64,000 nt of DNA from Bog-756 sp963727955 (GCA_963727955.1 CAVSII010000002.1:186001-250000); one strand, 5' to 3'; shown: positions 10,537 through 19,227, numbered from the stretch's first letter. Made by a program: numbers and translations. Notes: generated from the letters alone by a model not told the origin.

Positions 10537-11196
10537 GTGGCCACCAAGGCGATCGTGGGCGAAAAAGTGGGAATGACCCAGATCTGGGACGATCAGCACC
10601 GGGCGATACCGGTGACGGTGGTGCGCGTGGCTCCGGCCCGGATCGTCCAGGTCAAGACGACCGAGCGTGAGGGTTACGCCGCCGTCCAGGTGACCTGGGG
10701 CCACCGCCGCTCGTCGACGCTCACCCGTCCGGAACAGGGCCACTTCGACAAGGCCGGCGTCGACCCGGGTCGCCGACTGGTCGAGCTTCGGGTGGAGGAC
10801 GTCTCCGACTTCGAGGTGGGTCAGCAGCTCACCGCCGACCTGATGGTGGCCGGGGAGCTGGTCGACGCCATCGCCGTGTCCAAGGGCAAGGGTTTCGCCG
10901 GCGGCATGAAACGGCACAACTTCAAGGGCCAGGGGGGATCGCACGGGAACCACAAGAAGCACCGGTCGCCGGGCTCGATCGGTGCCTGTGCCACGCCTTC
11001 CCGGGTGTTCAAAGGGACGAAAATGGCCGGCCGGATGGGCGGGCACCAGGTGACCACCCTCAACCTGGAGATCGTCCAGTCGGATCCGGAGCGGGAGTTG
11101 ATCCTGGTCAAGGGGGCGGTACCCGGTCCGCGGGGCGGGGTGGTCGTGCTCCGCGACGCGGTCAAGACGCCTCTGGTCAAGGGAGGCCAGCGCTGA
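10537..11196 (+). CDS. rplC: 50S ribosomal protein L3
   Basis: L3, a primary 23S rRNA binder near the peptidyl-transferase centre; 219 residues. The GTG at 10537 is chosen over an upstream in-frame ATG because it follows CGGAGA by 6 bases and gives the family N-terminus (KAIVGEKVGMTQIWDD). The conserved segment GGSHGNHKKHRSPGSIGACA is present. The stop overlaps the rplD start by one base. Confidence 0.97.
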   Translation: MATKAIVGEKVGMTQIWDDQHRAIPVTVVRVAPARIVQVKTTEREGYAAVQVTWGHRRSSTLTRPEQGHFDKAGVDPGRRLVELRVEDVSDFEVGQQLTADLMVAGELVDAIAVSKGKGFAGGMKRHNFKGQGGSHGNHKKHRSPGSIGACATPSRVFKGTKMAGRMGGHQVTTLNLEIVQSDPERELILVKGAVPGPRGGVVVLRDAVKTPLVKGGQR

Positions 11197-12050
11197 TGGC
11201 CACCGAAACTCTGGCTCCCGAACCGACCAGCTGGGCCCAGGTCCGTCGGCTGCGCCGTCCCGAACCCCAGTCCCGCTCGGTCACCCGTCGGACTACCGAC
11301 GGCACCGAGCTCGGGGAGGTGGGACTGGACGCCACCCTCTTCGGGATCGAGCCCAACCAGGACGTGCTCCACCAGGTGGTGACCGCCCAATTGGCGGCGG
11401 CCCGGTCGGGCACCCAGTCGACCAAAACCCGGGCCGAGGTCCGGGGCGGCGGGGCCAAGCCGTTCCGCCAGAAGGGGACCGGCCGTGCCCGCCAGGGTTC
11501 CACCCGTTCCCCCCAGTGGGTGGGCGGGGGCGTGGCTCTCGGGCCGAAGCCCCGTTCCTACGCCCAGAAGACGCCGAAGAAGATGATCCAACTGGCTCTG
11601 CGCTCCGCCCTGTCCGACCGGGCTGCGCAGGAGCGGGTGGTCCTGATCGACCGGTGGACCTTCGACACGCCCTCTACCAAGGACGGCCTGGCTGCGCTCG
11701 AGGCCCTCGGTGTGGCCGGCCGGGTCCTGGTGGTGTTGGGAGACGAGGACGGCTACGCCGATCGCTCGTTCGGCAACCTGCCCGAGGTCCAGACCATCAT
11801 GGCCGGCGAGCTCAACGCCTACGACATCCTGGTCAACGACTGGATCGTCTTCACCGACCAGACCCTGCCCGGCCAGAGCCAGCCCGGGCCGGCACGGGTG
11901 GCGGACGACCCGGACGACTCCGATGACGCCGGGTCGGGTGGCACCGCCGAGGGCAGTGAAAGTGCGGCCGAGGCCGGCACTGACCAGAGCGACGAGGCCA
12001 CCCCGGCCGACGACACCGATGAGACCGACGCAGACGGGAGCGGGTCATGA
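11196..12050 (+). CDS. rplD: 50S ribosomal protein L4 with acidic C-terminal tail
   Basis: L4 lines the peptide exit tunnel and in many bacteria regulates its own operon. It has 284 residues against about 205-220 usually. The L4 core is complete, including the tunnel loop GGGAKPFRQKGTGRARQGS, and ends near residue 230. The remaining residues form a disordered Asp/Glu/Ser/Thr tail with almost no basic residues. The N-terminus also has about 25 extra residues. It overlaps rplC by one base and rplW by four. Confidence 0.96.
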   Translation: MATETLAPEPTSWAQVRRLRRPEPQSRSVTRRTTDGTELGEVGLDATLFGIEPNQDVLHQVVTAQLAAARSGTQSTKTRAEVRGGGAKPFRQKGTGRARQGSTRSPQWVGGGVALGPKPRSYAQKTPKKMIQLALRSALSDRAAQERVVLIDRWTFDTPSTKDGLAALEALGVAGRVLVVLGDEDGYADRSFGNLPEVQTIMAGELNAYDILVNDWIVFTDQTLPGQSQPGPARVADDPDDSDDAGSGGTAEGSESAAEAGTDQSDEATPADDTDETDADGSGS

Positions 12051-12337
12051 GGGATCCCCATAACGTGTTGATCCGACCGGTGGTGTCGGAGAAGTCCTAC
12101 GCCCTGATGGACCAGAACGTGTACGTCTTCGTGGTCGACCCGTCGGCCACCAAGATCGATGTGCGCCGGGCCGTCGAGGAGGCGTTCAACGTCCGGGTCG
12201 ACAAGGTCAACACCCTCAACCGCAAGGGCAAGACCAAGATCAACCGCAAGAGCAACACGCTCGGGCACCGTTCGAACACCAAGCGGGCCATCGTCACCCT
12301 CCACGAGGGCGAGTCGATCGACCTGTTCGAGAACTGA
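12047..12337 (+). CDS. rplW: 50S ribosomal protein L23
   Basis: L23 sits at the tunnel exit and docks trigger factor and SRP; 96 residues, normal. The ATG overlaps the rplD stop (ATGA). The typical N-terminus LIRPVVSEKSYALMD and the basic loop NRKGKTKINRKSNT are visible. rplB follows 16 bases downstream. Confidence 0.97.
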   Translation: MRDPHNVLIRPVVSEKSYALMDQNVYVFVVDPSATKIDVRRAVEEAFNVRVDKVNTLNRKGKTKINRKSNTLGHRSNTKRAIVTLHEGESIDLFEN

Positions 12338-12353
12338 GGACCGGGACCCCACC

Positions 12354-13190
12354 ATGCCACTCCGCTCACGCAAGCCCACCAGCGCCGGCCGACGGTTCCA
12401 GACCGTCTCCGATTTCGCCGAGATCACCCGCGACCGCCCCGAGAAGTCGCTGCTGGCCTCCAAGCCCAGGACCGGTGGCCGCAACAACTACGGCCGCAAG
12501 ACCTCCCGGCACCGGGGCGGCGGCCACAAGCAGCAGTACCGGGTCATTGACTTCAAGCGCAACAAGGACGGTGTGCCGGCCAAGGTGGCCGCCATCGAGT
12601 ACGACCCCAACCGCAACGCCCGGATCGCCCTGCTCCACTACGTGGACGGCGAGAAGCGCTACATCCTGGCTCCGGCCCAGGTGGCTGTGGGTGACCGCCT
12701 TCAGTCCGGCCAGGGGGCGGAGATCCGCCCCGGCAACGCCCTGCCTCTTCGCTACATCCCGGTGGGCTCGGTGATCCACAACATCGAGCTCCGGCCCGGG
12801 GCCGGCGGGAAGCTGGCCCGCGGGGCGGGCATGAGCGTGCAGCTGGTGGCCAAGGAGGGCGCTTTCGCCACCCTCCGGCTGCCCTCCACCGAAATGCGGC
12901 GGGTACCCATCGACTGCCGGGCCACCCTCGGAACGGTGGGCAACGCCGAGGCCGAGTTGGTCAAGATCGGCAAGGCCGGACGCAACCGGTGGAAGGGCGT
13001 CCGTCCCCAGACCCGGGGAGTGGCCATGAACCCGGTCGACCACCCACTGGGCGGCGGCGAGGGCAAGAGCTCCGGTGGCCGTCATCCGGTCTCACCCTGG
13101 GGCCGTCCCGAAGGACGGACCCGGGCTCGCAACAAGGATTCCGACGCCATGATCGTCCGGAGGCGCCGCACCCGCGGCGCCCGGCGATAG
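12354..13190 (+). CDS. rplB: 50S ribosomal protein L2
   Basis: L2, required for subunit association and peptidyl transfer; 278 residues, usual length. The start at 12354 gives MPLRSRKPTSAGRR, the standard N-terminus. The universal GVAMNPVDHPLGGGEG segment with the functionally important histidine is near residue 230, and the end is Arg-rich. The order rplW-rplB-rpsS is canonical. Confidence 0.98.
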   Translation: MPLRSRKPTSAGRRFQTVSDFAEITRDRPEKSLLASKPRTGGRNNYGRKTSRHRGGGHKQQYRVIDFKRNKDGVPAKVAAIEYDPNRNARIALLHYVDGEKRYILAPAQVAVGDRLQSGQGAEIRPGNALPLRYIPVGSVIHNIELRPGAGGKLARGAGMSVQLVAKEGAFATLRLPSTEMRRVPIDCRATLGTVGNAEAELVKIGKAGRNRWKGVRPQTRGVAMNPVDHPLGGGEGKSSGGRHPVSPWGRPEGRTRARNKDSDAMIVRRRRTRGARR

Positions 13191-13214
13191 GGAAGACAGA
13201 GGGAACACCACGCC

Positions 13215-13493
13215 ATGCCTCGCAGCCTCAAGAAGGGACCGTTCGTCGACGACCATCTGCTCAAGAAGGTCGACGCCCTCAACGCCGCCGGCGACAAGAA
13301 GGTCATCAAGACCTGGTCCCGCCGCTCCACCATCATCCCCGACATGGTCGGCCACACCATCGCCGTCCACGACGGCCGCAAGCACATCCCGGTGTACGTG
13401 ACCGAATCGATGGTTGGTCACAAGCTGGGCGAGTTCGCTCCCACCCGCACCTTCAAGTTCCACGCCGGCCAAGAGCGGGCGGGGAGGCGATGA
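13215..13493 (+). CDS. rpsS: 30S ribosomal protein S19
   Basis: S19 of the 30S head, 92 residues. MPRSLKKGPFVDDHL and TWSRRSTIIPDMVGHTI are family signatures. The stop is followed after one base by the rplV ATG, so translation is probably coupled. Confidence 0.98.
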   Translation: MPRSLKKGPFVDDHLLKKVDALNAAGDKKVIKTWSRRSTIIPDMVGHTIAVHDGRKHIPVYVTESMVGHKLGEFAPTRTFKFHAGQERAGRR

Positions 13494-13494
13494 C

Positions 13495-14259
13495 ATGCCC
13501 GGGGTGAAGACCAACGAGCGAGAGGGGACCCGTGCCGTCCTCCGTCACTGCTCAGTGCCGGCCAACAAGGCCCGCCAGGTGCTCAATCTGATCCGGGGTC
13601 AGGACGTCGACCGGGCCGCCGAAACCCTGTCGCTGGGCGACCGGGGGGCAGCGGTGACCATCGGCAAGGTGCTGGCGTCGGCCGTGGCCAACGCCGTCCA
13701 CAACGACGGGTTGGATCCTGAAGAGCTCTACGTGGCGGCCTGCTTCGCCGACGAGGGCACCACCCTCAAGCGCTGGCGTCCGCGCGCTCGGGGCCGGGCT
13801 ACCCGTATCCGCAAGCGGACCTCCCACATCACCATCATCGTGAGCCGGATGCCCGAAGAGCGCATCGCCCGGCGCCGGGCCCAGCAGGCCACCAACGCCG
13901 GCCAGCGGTCGCGGCGGGTGGCCGGGTCGCGCCGCCGTCAGCGGGGCGGGGCCACCGAGGCCACCGGAACGGCAACCCCCACCACCGAGCATGACACCGG
14001 GGCGGAGGGATGGCCGGATGAGGCCGTCCAGGCCGACGACGTGATCACCGAAACCGAAGCGGGACCGCTCGAGGAGTCCGATCTGGGGGACGACGACCAC
14101 GAGGGCGCCGACGTCACCGACGACACCGACGACGTGATCACCGATACCGAAGCCGGTCCCCTCGAGGCGTCCGACATCGAAAACCAAGACGAAGCAGACC
14201 AGGCCGCCGGAGACGACGACGAGACAGACGGCGGAGCGGCCGTTGGGAAGGGCGATTAG
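13495..14259 (+). CDS. rplV: 50S ribosomal protein L22 with long acidic tail
   Basis: L22 lines the exit tunnel; the usual length is about 110-120 residues, here 254. Residues 1 to about 120 are canonical (VPANKARQVLNLIRG near residue 20, RPRARGRATRIRKRTSHI near residue 100). A basic linker to about residue 155 leads into about 100 residues dominated by Asp and Glu. Within the tail, DDVIT-TEAGPLE-SD occurs twice, 93 bases (31 codons) apart (14035-14085 and 14128-14178). The tail is in frame and flush with rpsC, so it looks real. Confidence 0.95.
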   Translation: MPGVKTNEREGTRAVLRHCSVPANKARQVLNLIRGQDVDRAAETLSLGDRGAAVTIGKVLASAVANAVHNDGLDPEELYVAACFADEGTTLKRWRPRARGRATRIRKRTSHITIIVSRMPEERIARRRAQQATNAGQRSRRVAGSRRRQRGGATEATGTATPTTEHDTGAEGWPDEAVQADDVITETEAGPLEESDLGDDDHEGADVTDDTDDVITDTEAGPLEASDIENQDEADQAAGDDDETDGGAAVGKGD

Positions 14260-15228
14260 ATGGGCCAGAAGGTCAACCCCTACGGGTTCCGCCTCGGCGT
14301 CACCACCGACTGGAAGTCGCGTTGGTTCGAGGAGCGTAACTATCAGAACTGTGTGATCGAGGACTGGGAGATCCGCGACTACTTGATGTCCCAGCTCGAG
14401 TCGGCCGCTGTCAGCCGCATCGAGATCGAACGCACCCGTGACCGGCTGCGGGTGGACATCCACACCGCCCGACCGGGCATCGTCATCGGTCGCCGGGGGG
14501 CCGAGGCCGACCGGCTCAAGAAGCGGATCGAGGAGATCACCGGACTCAACAACCGGATCCAGCTCAACATCCAGGAAATCAAGCAGCCCGAACTGGACGC
14601 CGCCCTCATCGCCCAGGGCATCTGCGACCAGCTGGCCCGCCGGGTGGCCTTCCGCCGGGCCATGAAGCGCTCTATCCAGACCGTGCAGAAGGCCGGCGCC
14701 CTCGGGGTGCGGGTGCAGTGCTCGGGCCGCCTGGGCGGGTCGGAGATGTCCCGCAAGGAGTCCTATCGCGAGGGGCGGGTTCCCCTGCACACCCTGCGGG
14801 CCGACATCGACTACGGATTCCGCGAGGCCCGGACCACCTTCGGCCGCATCGGGGTGAAGGTGTGGATCTACAAAGGCGACATCCTCCCCTACAAGATCTC
14901 CACCGAGGACAAGATCACCCGTGAGGCGGCCATGGCGGTGGGCGAGACGTCCGGTCAGGGCGGGGAAGCCCCACGCCGACTGATCACGGCCGGCGGCGGA
15001 CGGCGCCGGGCCGAGCAGGGCGCGCCGGGCAGTGTGGTCACGGTGGACGCCGACTCGACCGGCGATACCGAAATCCCCGAGGGCCTGGTCGACCGGTCGA
15101 CGGCCGACATCGCCGCCCCACCCGCCGTGCCCGACGAGCTCGAGCGCATCCTCAGCGAGGACGAGGAGATCGAGCGACGCACCCGCGAGCACCACGAGAC
15201 GCCTCACTTCCGCAAGGAGGTGGACTGA
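14260..15228 (+). CDS. rpsC: 30S ribosomal protein S3
   Basis: S3 of the mRNA entry channel, 322 residues, longer than the usual 210-275. The type-2 KH domain has its GXXG loop as GRRG at residues 77-80. The S3 C-terminal domain is complete through the VWIYKGDILPYK segment near residue 210; the remaining about 110 residues are a variable acidic extension ending in a charged segment. The ATG abuts the rplV stop. Confidence 0.97.
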   Translation: MGQKVNPYGFRLGVTTDWKSRWFEERNYQNCVIEDWEIRDYLMSQLESAAVSRIEIERTRDRLRVDIHTARPGIVIGRRGAEADRLKKRIEEITGLNNRIQLNIQEIKQPELDAALIAQGICDQLARRVAFRRAMKRSIQTVQKAGALGVRVQCSGRLGGSEMSRKESYREGRVPLHTLRADIDYGFREARTTFGRIGVKVWIYKGDILPYKISTEDKITREAAMAVGETSGQGGEAPRRLITAGGGRRRAEQGAPGSVVTVDADSTGDTEIPEGLVDRSTADIAAPPAVPDELERILSEDEEIERRTREHHETPHFRKEVD

Positions 15229-15229
15229 G

Positions 15230-15666
15230 GTGCTGATGCCCCGCAAGGTCAAGCACCGCAAGCAACAACGCGGCCGGATGAGTGGGATGGCCAAGGGGGG
15301 AGCGAGGTCACCTTCGGCGACTTCGGCATCCAGGCCATGGAGCCGGCCTGGCTCACGGCGCGGCAGATCGAAGCAGCCCGAATCGCCATGACCCGGCACG
15401 TCAAGAGGGGCGGCAAGGTGTGGATCCGTGTCTTCCCCGATCGGCCGGTCACCCAGAAGCCGGCCGAGACCCGCATGGGCTCGGGCAAGGGCAACCCCGA
15501 GCACTGGGTGGCCGTGGTCAAGCCCGGGCGCATCCTGTTCGAGCTGGCCGGTGTCGAGCCCGACCTGGCCCGCGAGGCCATGGACAGGGCCATCCAGAAG
15601 CTGCCCTTCCGGGCCCGGTTCGTGATCCGTCCCGGAACCCACGGCACGCCTGAGGTCCAGGTCTGA
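15230..15666 (+). CDS. rplP: 50S ribosomal protein L16, reading frame broken by one base
   Basis: L16 helps position the A-site tRNA. The GTG at 15230 follows AAGGAGG by 9 bases and reads VLMPRKVKHRKQQRGRMSGMAKGG; the remainder, from the TFGDFGIQAMEPAW region to the stop at 15666, lies one frame away. The break coincides with six G at 15295-15300; one more G would restore a normal 145-residue L16. L16 is essential, so a homopolymer undercall is most likely. G-GGG-GGA is also a theoretical -1 slippery heptamer and would yield the same frame. Confidence 0.9.
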
Positions 15667-16163
15667 TGGTCGAAGCAGCCGACATCGCCGAGTATGACAT
15701 CGAGGAGCTCGAGCGCCAGCTGAGTGAGTCGCGGCGCGAGTTGTTCAACCTTCGCTTCCAGTTGGCCACCGGACAGCTGGACAACTTCTCGCGCATCACC
15801 CATGTGCGCAAGGACGTGGCCCGGATGATGACCGAGCTGCGGATCCGGGAGATCGCCGAAGCCGAAGGCATGGCCATGGACGACCTGCCCGCCCACCAGG
15901 CCGCCGCCCGCCGCCGCAGCCAGGACGAAGCCCTGGGCCGGAGCCACACCACGGCTGCTGAGCGTCGGGCGGCACGTGCGGCCGAGGAGGCCGGTGACGA
16001 CGAGGTCGAAGGCACCCCGGTCGAGGGGGAATTGGCCGACGAGGTGGCCGACGACGACGGGATGCCCCGTCCCGAGGGCTACACCGAGGATTCCGACGAC
16101 GAGGTCGACGGCGACGGGGACGACCCAGATGATGACCAGGACCAACCCGAGGAGACGAACTGA
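15666..16163 (+). CDS. rpmC: 50S ribosomal protein L29 with acidic tail
   Basis: L29 lies at the tunnel exit next to L23. The family is usually 60-80 residues; this one has 165. The helical hairpin core ELERQLSESRRELFNLRFQLATGQLDN is canonical through about residue 65. Next come a helical Ala/Arg stretch and about 60 strongly acidic residues ending in DDDQDQPEETN. The start overlaps the rplP stop and the stop overlaps the rpsQ start, each by one base. Confidence 0.94.
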   Translation: MVEAADIAEYDIEELERQLSESRRELFNLRFQLATGQLDNFSRITHVRKDVARMMTELRIREIAEAEGMAMDDLPAHQAAARRRSQDEALGRSHTTAAERRAARAAEEAGDDEVEGTPVEGELADEVADDDGMPRPEGYTEDSDDEVDGDGDDPDDDQDQPEETN

Positions 16164-16444
16164 TGGCTGACGAAACGGCCACGCCCGAACCCCGGGTCAA
16201 CCGACGCAAGGTGCGTGAAGGCCTGGTGGTCTCCGACGCCATGGACGCCACCGTGGTTGTGGCTGTCGTCGAACGGGTCCGCCACCCCCGCTACGGTAAG
16301 ACGGTCCAGCGCACCAAGCGTCTCTACGTCCACGACGGCGAAGGGGCGGCCAAGGTCGGCGACCGGGTCAGGGTGACCGAGACACGCCCGCTGTCCAAGC
16401 TCAAGCGCTGGCGGCTGGCCGAAGTCCTGGAGCGTGCCCGATGA
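16163..16444 (+). CDS. rpsQ: 30S ribosomal protein S17
   Basis: S17, an early 30S assembly protein with an OB fold; 93 residues. Signature sequences GLVVSDAMDATVVVAV and HPRYGKTVQRTKRLYVHD are present. One-base overlap with rpmC and a four-base ATGA overlap with rplN. Confidence 0.97.
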   Translation: MADETATPEPRVNRRKVREGLVVSDAMDATVVVAVVERVRHPRYGKTVQRTKRLYVHDGEGAAKVGDRVRVTETRPLSKLKRWRLAEVLERAR

Positions 16445-16809
16445 TCCAGCAGGAGTCACGCCTCCGGGTAGCCGACAACTCCGGCGCCAAAGAGGTCCTC
16501 TGCATCAAGGTCCTGGGTGGGTCCCGGCGCCGCTATGCCTCCATCGGGGACATCTTCGTGGCCACCGTCAAGGACGCCATCCCCGGTGCCGCCGTCAAAA
16601 AGGGGGACGTGGTCAAGTGCGTCGTCGTCCGCACGAAGAAGGAGAAGCGCCGTCCCGACGGCAGCTACATCCGCTTCGACGAGAACGCCGCCGTGCTCAT
16701 CAACGATCAGCAGCAGCCCCGTGGTACCCGGATCTTCGGTCCGGTGGGCCGCGAGCTGCGCGACAAACGGTTCATGCGAATCATCTCGCTGGCTCCGGAG
16801 GTGTTGTAG
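16441..16809 (+). CDS. rplN: 50S ribosomal protein L14
   Basis: L14 forms an intersubunit bridge; 122 residues, exactly the usual size. It begins MIQQESRLRVADNSGAKE and contains RTKKEKRRPDGSYIRFDENA. First gene of the classical spc block, here fused to the S10 block by an ATGA overlap with rpsQ. Confidence 0.98.
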   Translation: MIQQESRLRVADNSGAKEVLCIKVLGGSRRRYASIGDIFVATVKDAIPGAAVKKGDVVKCVVVRTKKEKRRPDGSYIRFDENAAVLINDQQQPRGTRIFGPVGRELRDKRFMRIISLAPEVL

Positions 16810-17115
16810 ATGCGCATTCGCAAAGGTGACAAAGTGCAGGTCCTGGTAGGCAAGGACCGGGGCAAGCAGGCCACTGTGGTCCGGGCCATCCCCTCCGAGG
16901 GAAGGGTCATCGTCGAAGGCGTGCACGTGGCCAAGCGTCACGCCAAGCCCACCCGCGCCACCATGCAGGGGGGCGTCATCGACAAGTTCATGCCGGTGTC
17001 GGTCTCCTCGGTGGCCATCGTGTGCGGGGACTGCGGTCCCAGCCGGATCGGGATGCGGTTCGACGAGCAGGGGCGCAAACTGCGGGTCTGCAAGAAGTGC
17101 GGAGCCGAGCTGTGA
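16810..17115 (+). CDS. rplX: 50S ribosomal protein L24
   Basis: L24 initiates 50S assembly; 101 residues. A KOW motif spans KGDKVQVLVGKDRGKQ near the N-terminus. The C-terminus has a CGDC...CKKC pair able to bind zinc, common in this family. It abuts rplN and overlaps rplE by one base. Confidence 0.97.
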   Translation: MRIRKGDKVQVLVGKDRGKQATVVRAIPSEGRVIVEGVHVAKRHAKPTRATMQGGVIDKFMPVSVSSVAIVCGDCGPSRIGMRFDEQGRKLRVCKKCGAEL

Positions 17116-17684
17116 TGGCCACCGCCACCCCTACCCGGCCGCGCCTCAAGCAGCGTTACGACGCCGAGGTGCGGGCCGAGCTCAAGACGTCGTTGGGCCT
17201 GGCCAATATCATGCAGGTCCCCCGTCTCGACAAGATCGTCATCAACATGGGCGTGGGCCGGGCCACCCAGCAGAAATCGCTCATCGAGGGGGCCATGCGG
17301 GATCTCGAGATCATCTCCGGTCAGAAGCCGGTGGTCACCCGGGCCAAGAAGTCCATCGCCTCCTTCAAGCTACGGGAAGGTCAGGAGATCGGAGCCAAGG
17401 TCACCCTGCGGGGTGACCGGGCATGGGAATTCCTGGACCGCCTCTTGGCCATGGCCATCCCCCGCATCCGTGACTTCCGGGGGCTCTCTCCCCGCTCGTT
17501 CGACGGGCATGGGAATTACACCTTCGGGGTCACCGAGCAGCTCATATTCCCCGAAATCGACTACGACCGTATCGACACCGTCAGGGGCATGGACATCACC
17601 ATCGCCACCACCGCACGTACCAACGACGAAGGCCGGGCCCTTCTGGCCGCCTTCGGCTTCCCGTTCCGACAGGAGAACCAGTAA
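17115..17684 (+). CDS. rplE: 50S ribosomal protein L5
   Basis: L5 binds 5S rRNA; 189 residues. The ATG at 17115 overlaps the rplX stop. Conserved parts are NIMQVPRLDKIVINMGVG, the TRAKKSIASFKLREG segment and GLSPRSFDGHGNYTFGVTEQ. The order L14-L24-L5-S14-S8 is the standard spc order. Confidence 0.98.
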   Translation: MATATPTRPRLKQRYDAEVRAELKTSLGLANIMQVPRLDKIVINMGVGRATQQKSLIEGAMRDLEIISGQKPVVTRAKKSIASFKLREGQEIGAKVTLRGDRAWEFLDRLLAMAIPRIRDFRGLSPRSFDGHGNYTFGVTEQLIFPEIDYDRIDTVRGMDITIATTARTNDEGRALLAAFGFPFRQENQ

Positions 17685-17688
17685 CGAC

Positions 17689-17874
17689 ATGGCGAAGACC
17701 GCACTGATCCAAAAGCAGCAACGCACTCCCAAGTTCAAGGTGCGTGGGTACACCCGATGCCGCCGTTGCGGGCGGCCCAAGTCGGTGTACCGCAAATTCG
17801 GCCTGTGCCGGATCTGCCTGCGGGTGATGGTCCACGCCGGTGAGATCCCTGGCGTGACCAAGGCCAGCTGGTGA
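17689..17874 (+). CDS. rpsZ: 30S ribosomal protein S14, zinc-binding type
   Basis: Short S14 paralogue of 61 residues with two CXXC pairs (CRRCG and CRICL), the zinc-containing type Z rather than the about 100-residue zinc-free form. Fully basic N-terminus MAKTALIQKQQRTPKF. It lies four bases after rplE and 16 before rpsH. Confidence 0.97.
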   Translation: MAKTALIQKQQRTPKFKVRGYTRCRRCGRPKSVYRKFGLCRICLRVMVHAGEIPGVTKASW

Positions 17875-17890
17875 GGGGGGGCGAGCGCCA

Positions 17891-18295
17891 ATGACGATGA
17901 CCGACCCGATCGCCGACATGCTGACCCGCATCCGGAACGCCAACACCGCCCACTTCGACACGGTGACCATGCCCGGCTCCAAGCTCAAGGAGTCGCTGGC
18001 CGCCATCCTGGTCGACGAGGGCTATATCGTCGGCTACCAGGTGGCGGAGGATCCGGCCAAGCCGGGCAAGACCCTGCAGATCACCATGAAGTATTCGCCC
18101 GACCGCGAGCGGACCATCTCGGGGATCAAGCGGGTGTCCAAGCCGGGCCTGCGCATCTACACCCGCGCCGACAAGCTGCCCCGGGTGCTCGGCGGGTTGG
18201 GCGTCGCCGTGGTCTCCACCTCCAAGGGACTGATGACCGACCGCGAGGCCCGCAAGCGGCGGATGGGCGGCGAGGTGCTCTGCTATGTCTGGTAA
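17891..18295 (+). CDS. rpsH: 30S ribosomal protein S8
   Basis: S8, a primary 16S rRNA binder and the spc-operon regulator in E. coli; 134 residues. The ATG at 17891 gives MTMTDPIADMLTRIRNAN; the ATG at 17897 is an equally plausible start. The C-terminal signature STSKGLMTDREARKRRMGGEVLCYVW is intact. Confidence 0.97.
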   Translation: MTMTDPIADMLTRIRNANTAHFDTVTMPGSKLKESLAAILVDEGYIVGYQVAEDPAKPGKTLQITMKYSPDRERTISGIKRVSKPGLRIYTRADKLPRVLGGLGVAVVSTSKGLMTDREARKRRMGGEVLCYVW

Positions 18296-18319
18296 CCGGG
18301 CACCGGGAGGGACGAACTG

Positions 18320-18862
18320 ATGTCACGTATCGGACGCACCCCCATTCCCGTCCCGTCCGGGGTGACGGTGGCCCTGGGCCAGGGCAACACGGTCACGGTC
18401 AAAGGACCCCAGGGCGAGCTGGCCCGCACCGTGCCGGCCGCCATCTCCATCACCCAGGTCGATGACAACCTGGTAGTCGAGCGCCCCGACGACCAGCGTC
18501 AGAACCGCGCCCTGCACGGTCTCACCCGGTCTCTGGTGGCCAACATGGTGGCCGGCGTGACCGAAGGCTTCTCCAAGGAGCTGGAGATCGTGGGGGTCGG
18601 CTACCGGGCCGTTCCCAAGGGCCCGAACGCCCTGGAGCTGGCCCTCGGCTTCTCCCATCCTGTCAACGTGAGCGCACCCGAGGGCGTGGCTTTCGAGGTG
18701 CCCACCCCCACCCGGATCATCGTGCGGGGGATCGACAAGGAGAAGGTGGGCCAGGTGGCCGCCGACATCCGCAAGCTCCGCAAACCCGAGCCCTACAAGG
18801 GCAAGGGTGTCCGCTATGCCGGTGAGCGGGTCGTGCGCAAAGCAGGAAAGGCAGCCAAGTAA
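18320..18862 (+). CDS. rplF: 50S ribosomal protein L6
   Basis: L6 of the factor-binding region; 180 residues. It starts MSRIGRTPIPVPSGV and ends with the conserved KPEPYKGKGVRYAGERVVRKAGK. GGGAGG lies 14 bases upstream. The TAA stop overlaps the rplR ATG. Confidence 0.98.
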   Translation: MSRIGRTPIPVPSGVTVALGQGNTVTVKGPQGELARTVPAAISITQVDDNLVVERPDDQRQNRALHGLTRSLVANMVAGVTEGFSKELEIVGVGYRAVPKGPNALELALGFSHPVNVSAPEGVAFEVPTPTRIIVRGIDKEKVGQVAADIRKLRKPEPYKGKGVRYAGERVVRKAGKAAK

Positions 18863-19224
18863 TGGCCCGCACCGATCACAAAGTGGAGCTCCGCCGCCGC
18901 CGGCACGCCCGGGTGCGCCGGCGGGTGCGTGGCTCGGCCGCCCGGCCGCGGCTGGCCGTGTTCCGCTCCAACAAGCACATCGCCGCCCAGCTCATCGACG
19001 ACGAGGCCGGGGTGACCTTGGCCTCGGCCTCCACCGTGGAGAGCGACCTGCGGGGAGCATCGGGAGGCAATGTGGACGCCGCCACCGCGGTGGGTCGGCT
19101 CGTCGCCACCCGGGCCAAGGCCGCCGGCATCACCACCGTGGTCTTCGACCGCGGTGGATTCGCTTACCACGGGAGGGTGGCCGCTCTGGCCGACGCCGCC
19201 CGCACCGAAGGACTGGAGTTCTAG
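18862..19224 (+). CDS. rplR: 50S ribosomal protein L18
   Basis: L18 binds 5S rRNA; 120 residues. Typical features are the basic N-terminal RRRRHARVRRRVRG, the FRSNKHIAAQLIDD segment and the C-terminal FDRGGFAYHGRVAALADAAR. One-base overlap with rplF. Confidence 0.97.
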   Translation: MARTDHKVELRRRRHARVRRRVRGSAARPRLAVFRSNKHIAAQLIDDEAGVTLASASTVESDLRGASGGNVDAATAVGRLVATRAKAAGITTVVFDRGGFAYHGRVAALADAARTEGLEF

Positions 19225-19227
19225 ACC

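Noticed and set aside
13552..15642. A 696-codon minus-strand frame opposite rplV, rpsC and rplP
   Set aside because: Same GC-phase artefact; the plus-strand genes are unambiguous.
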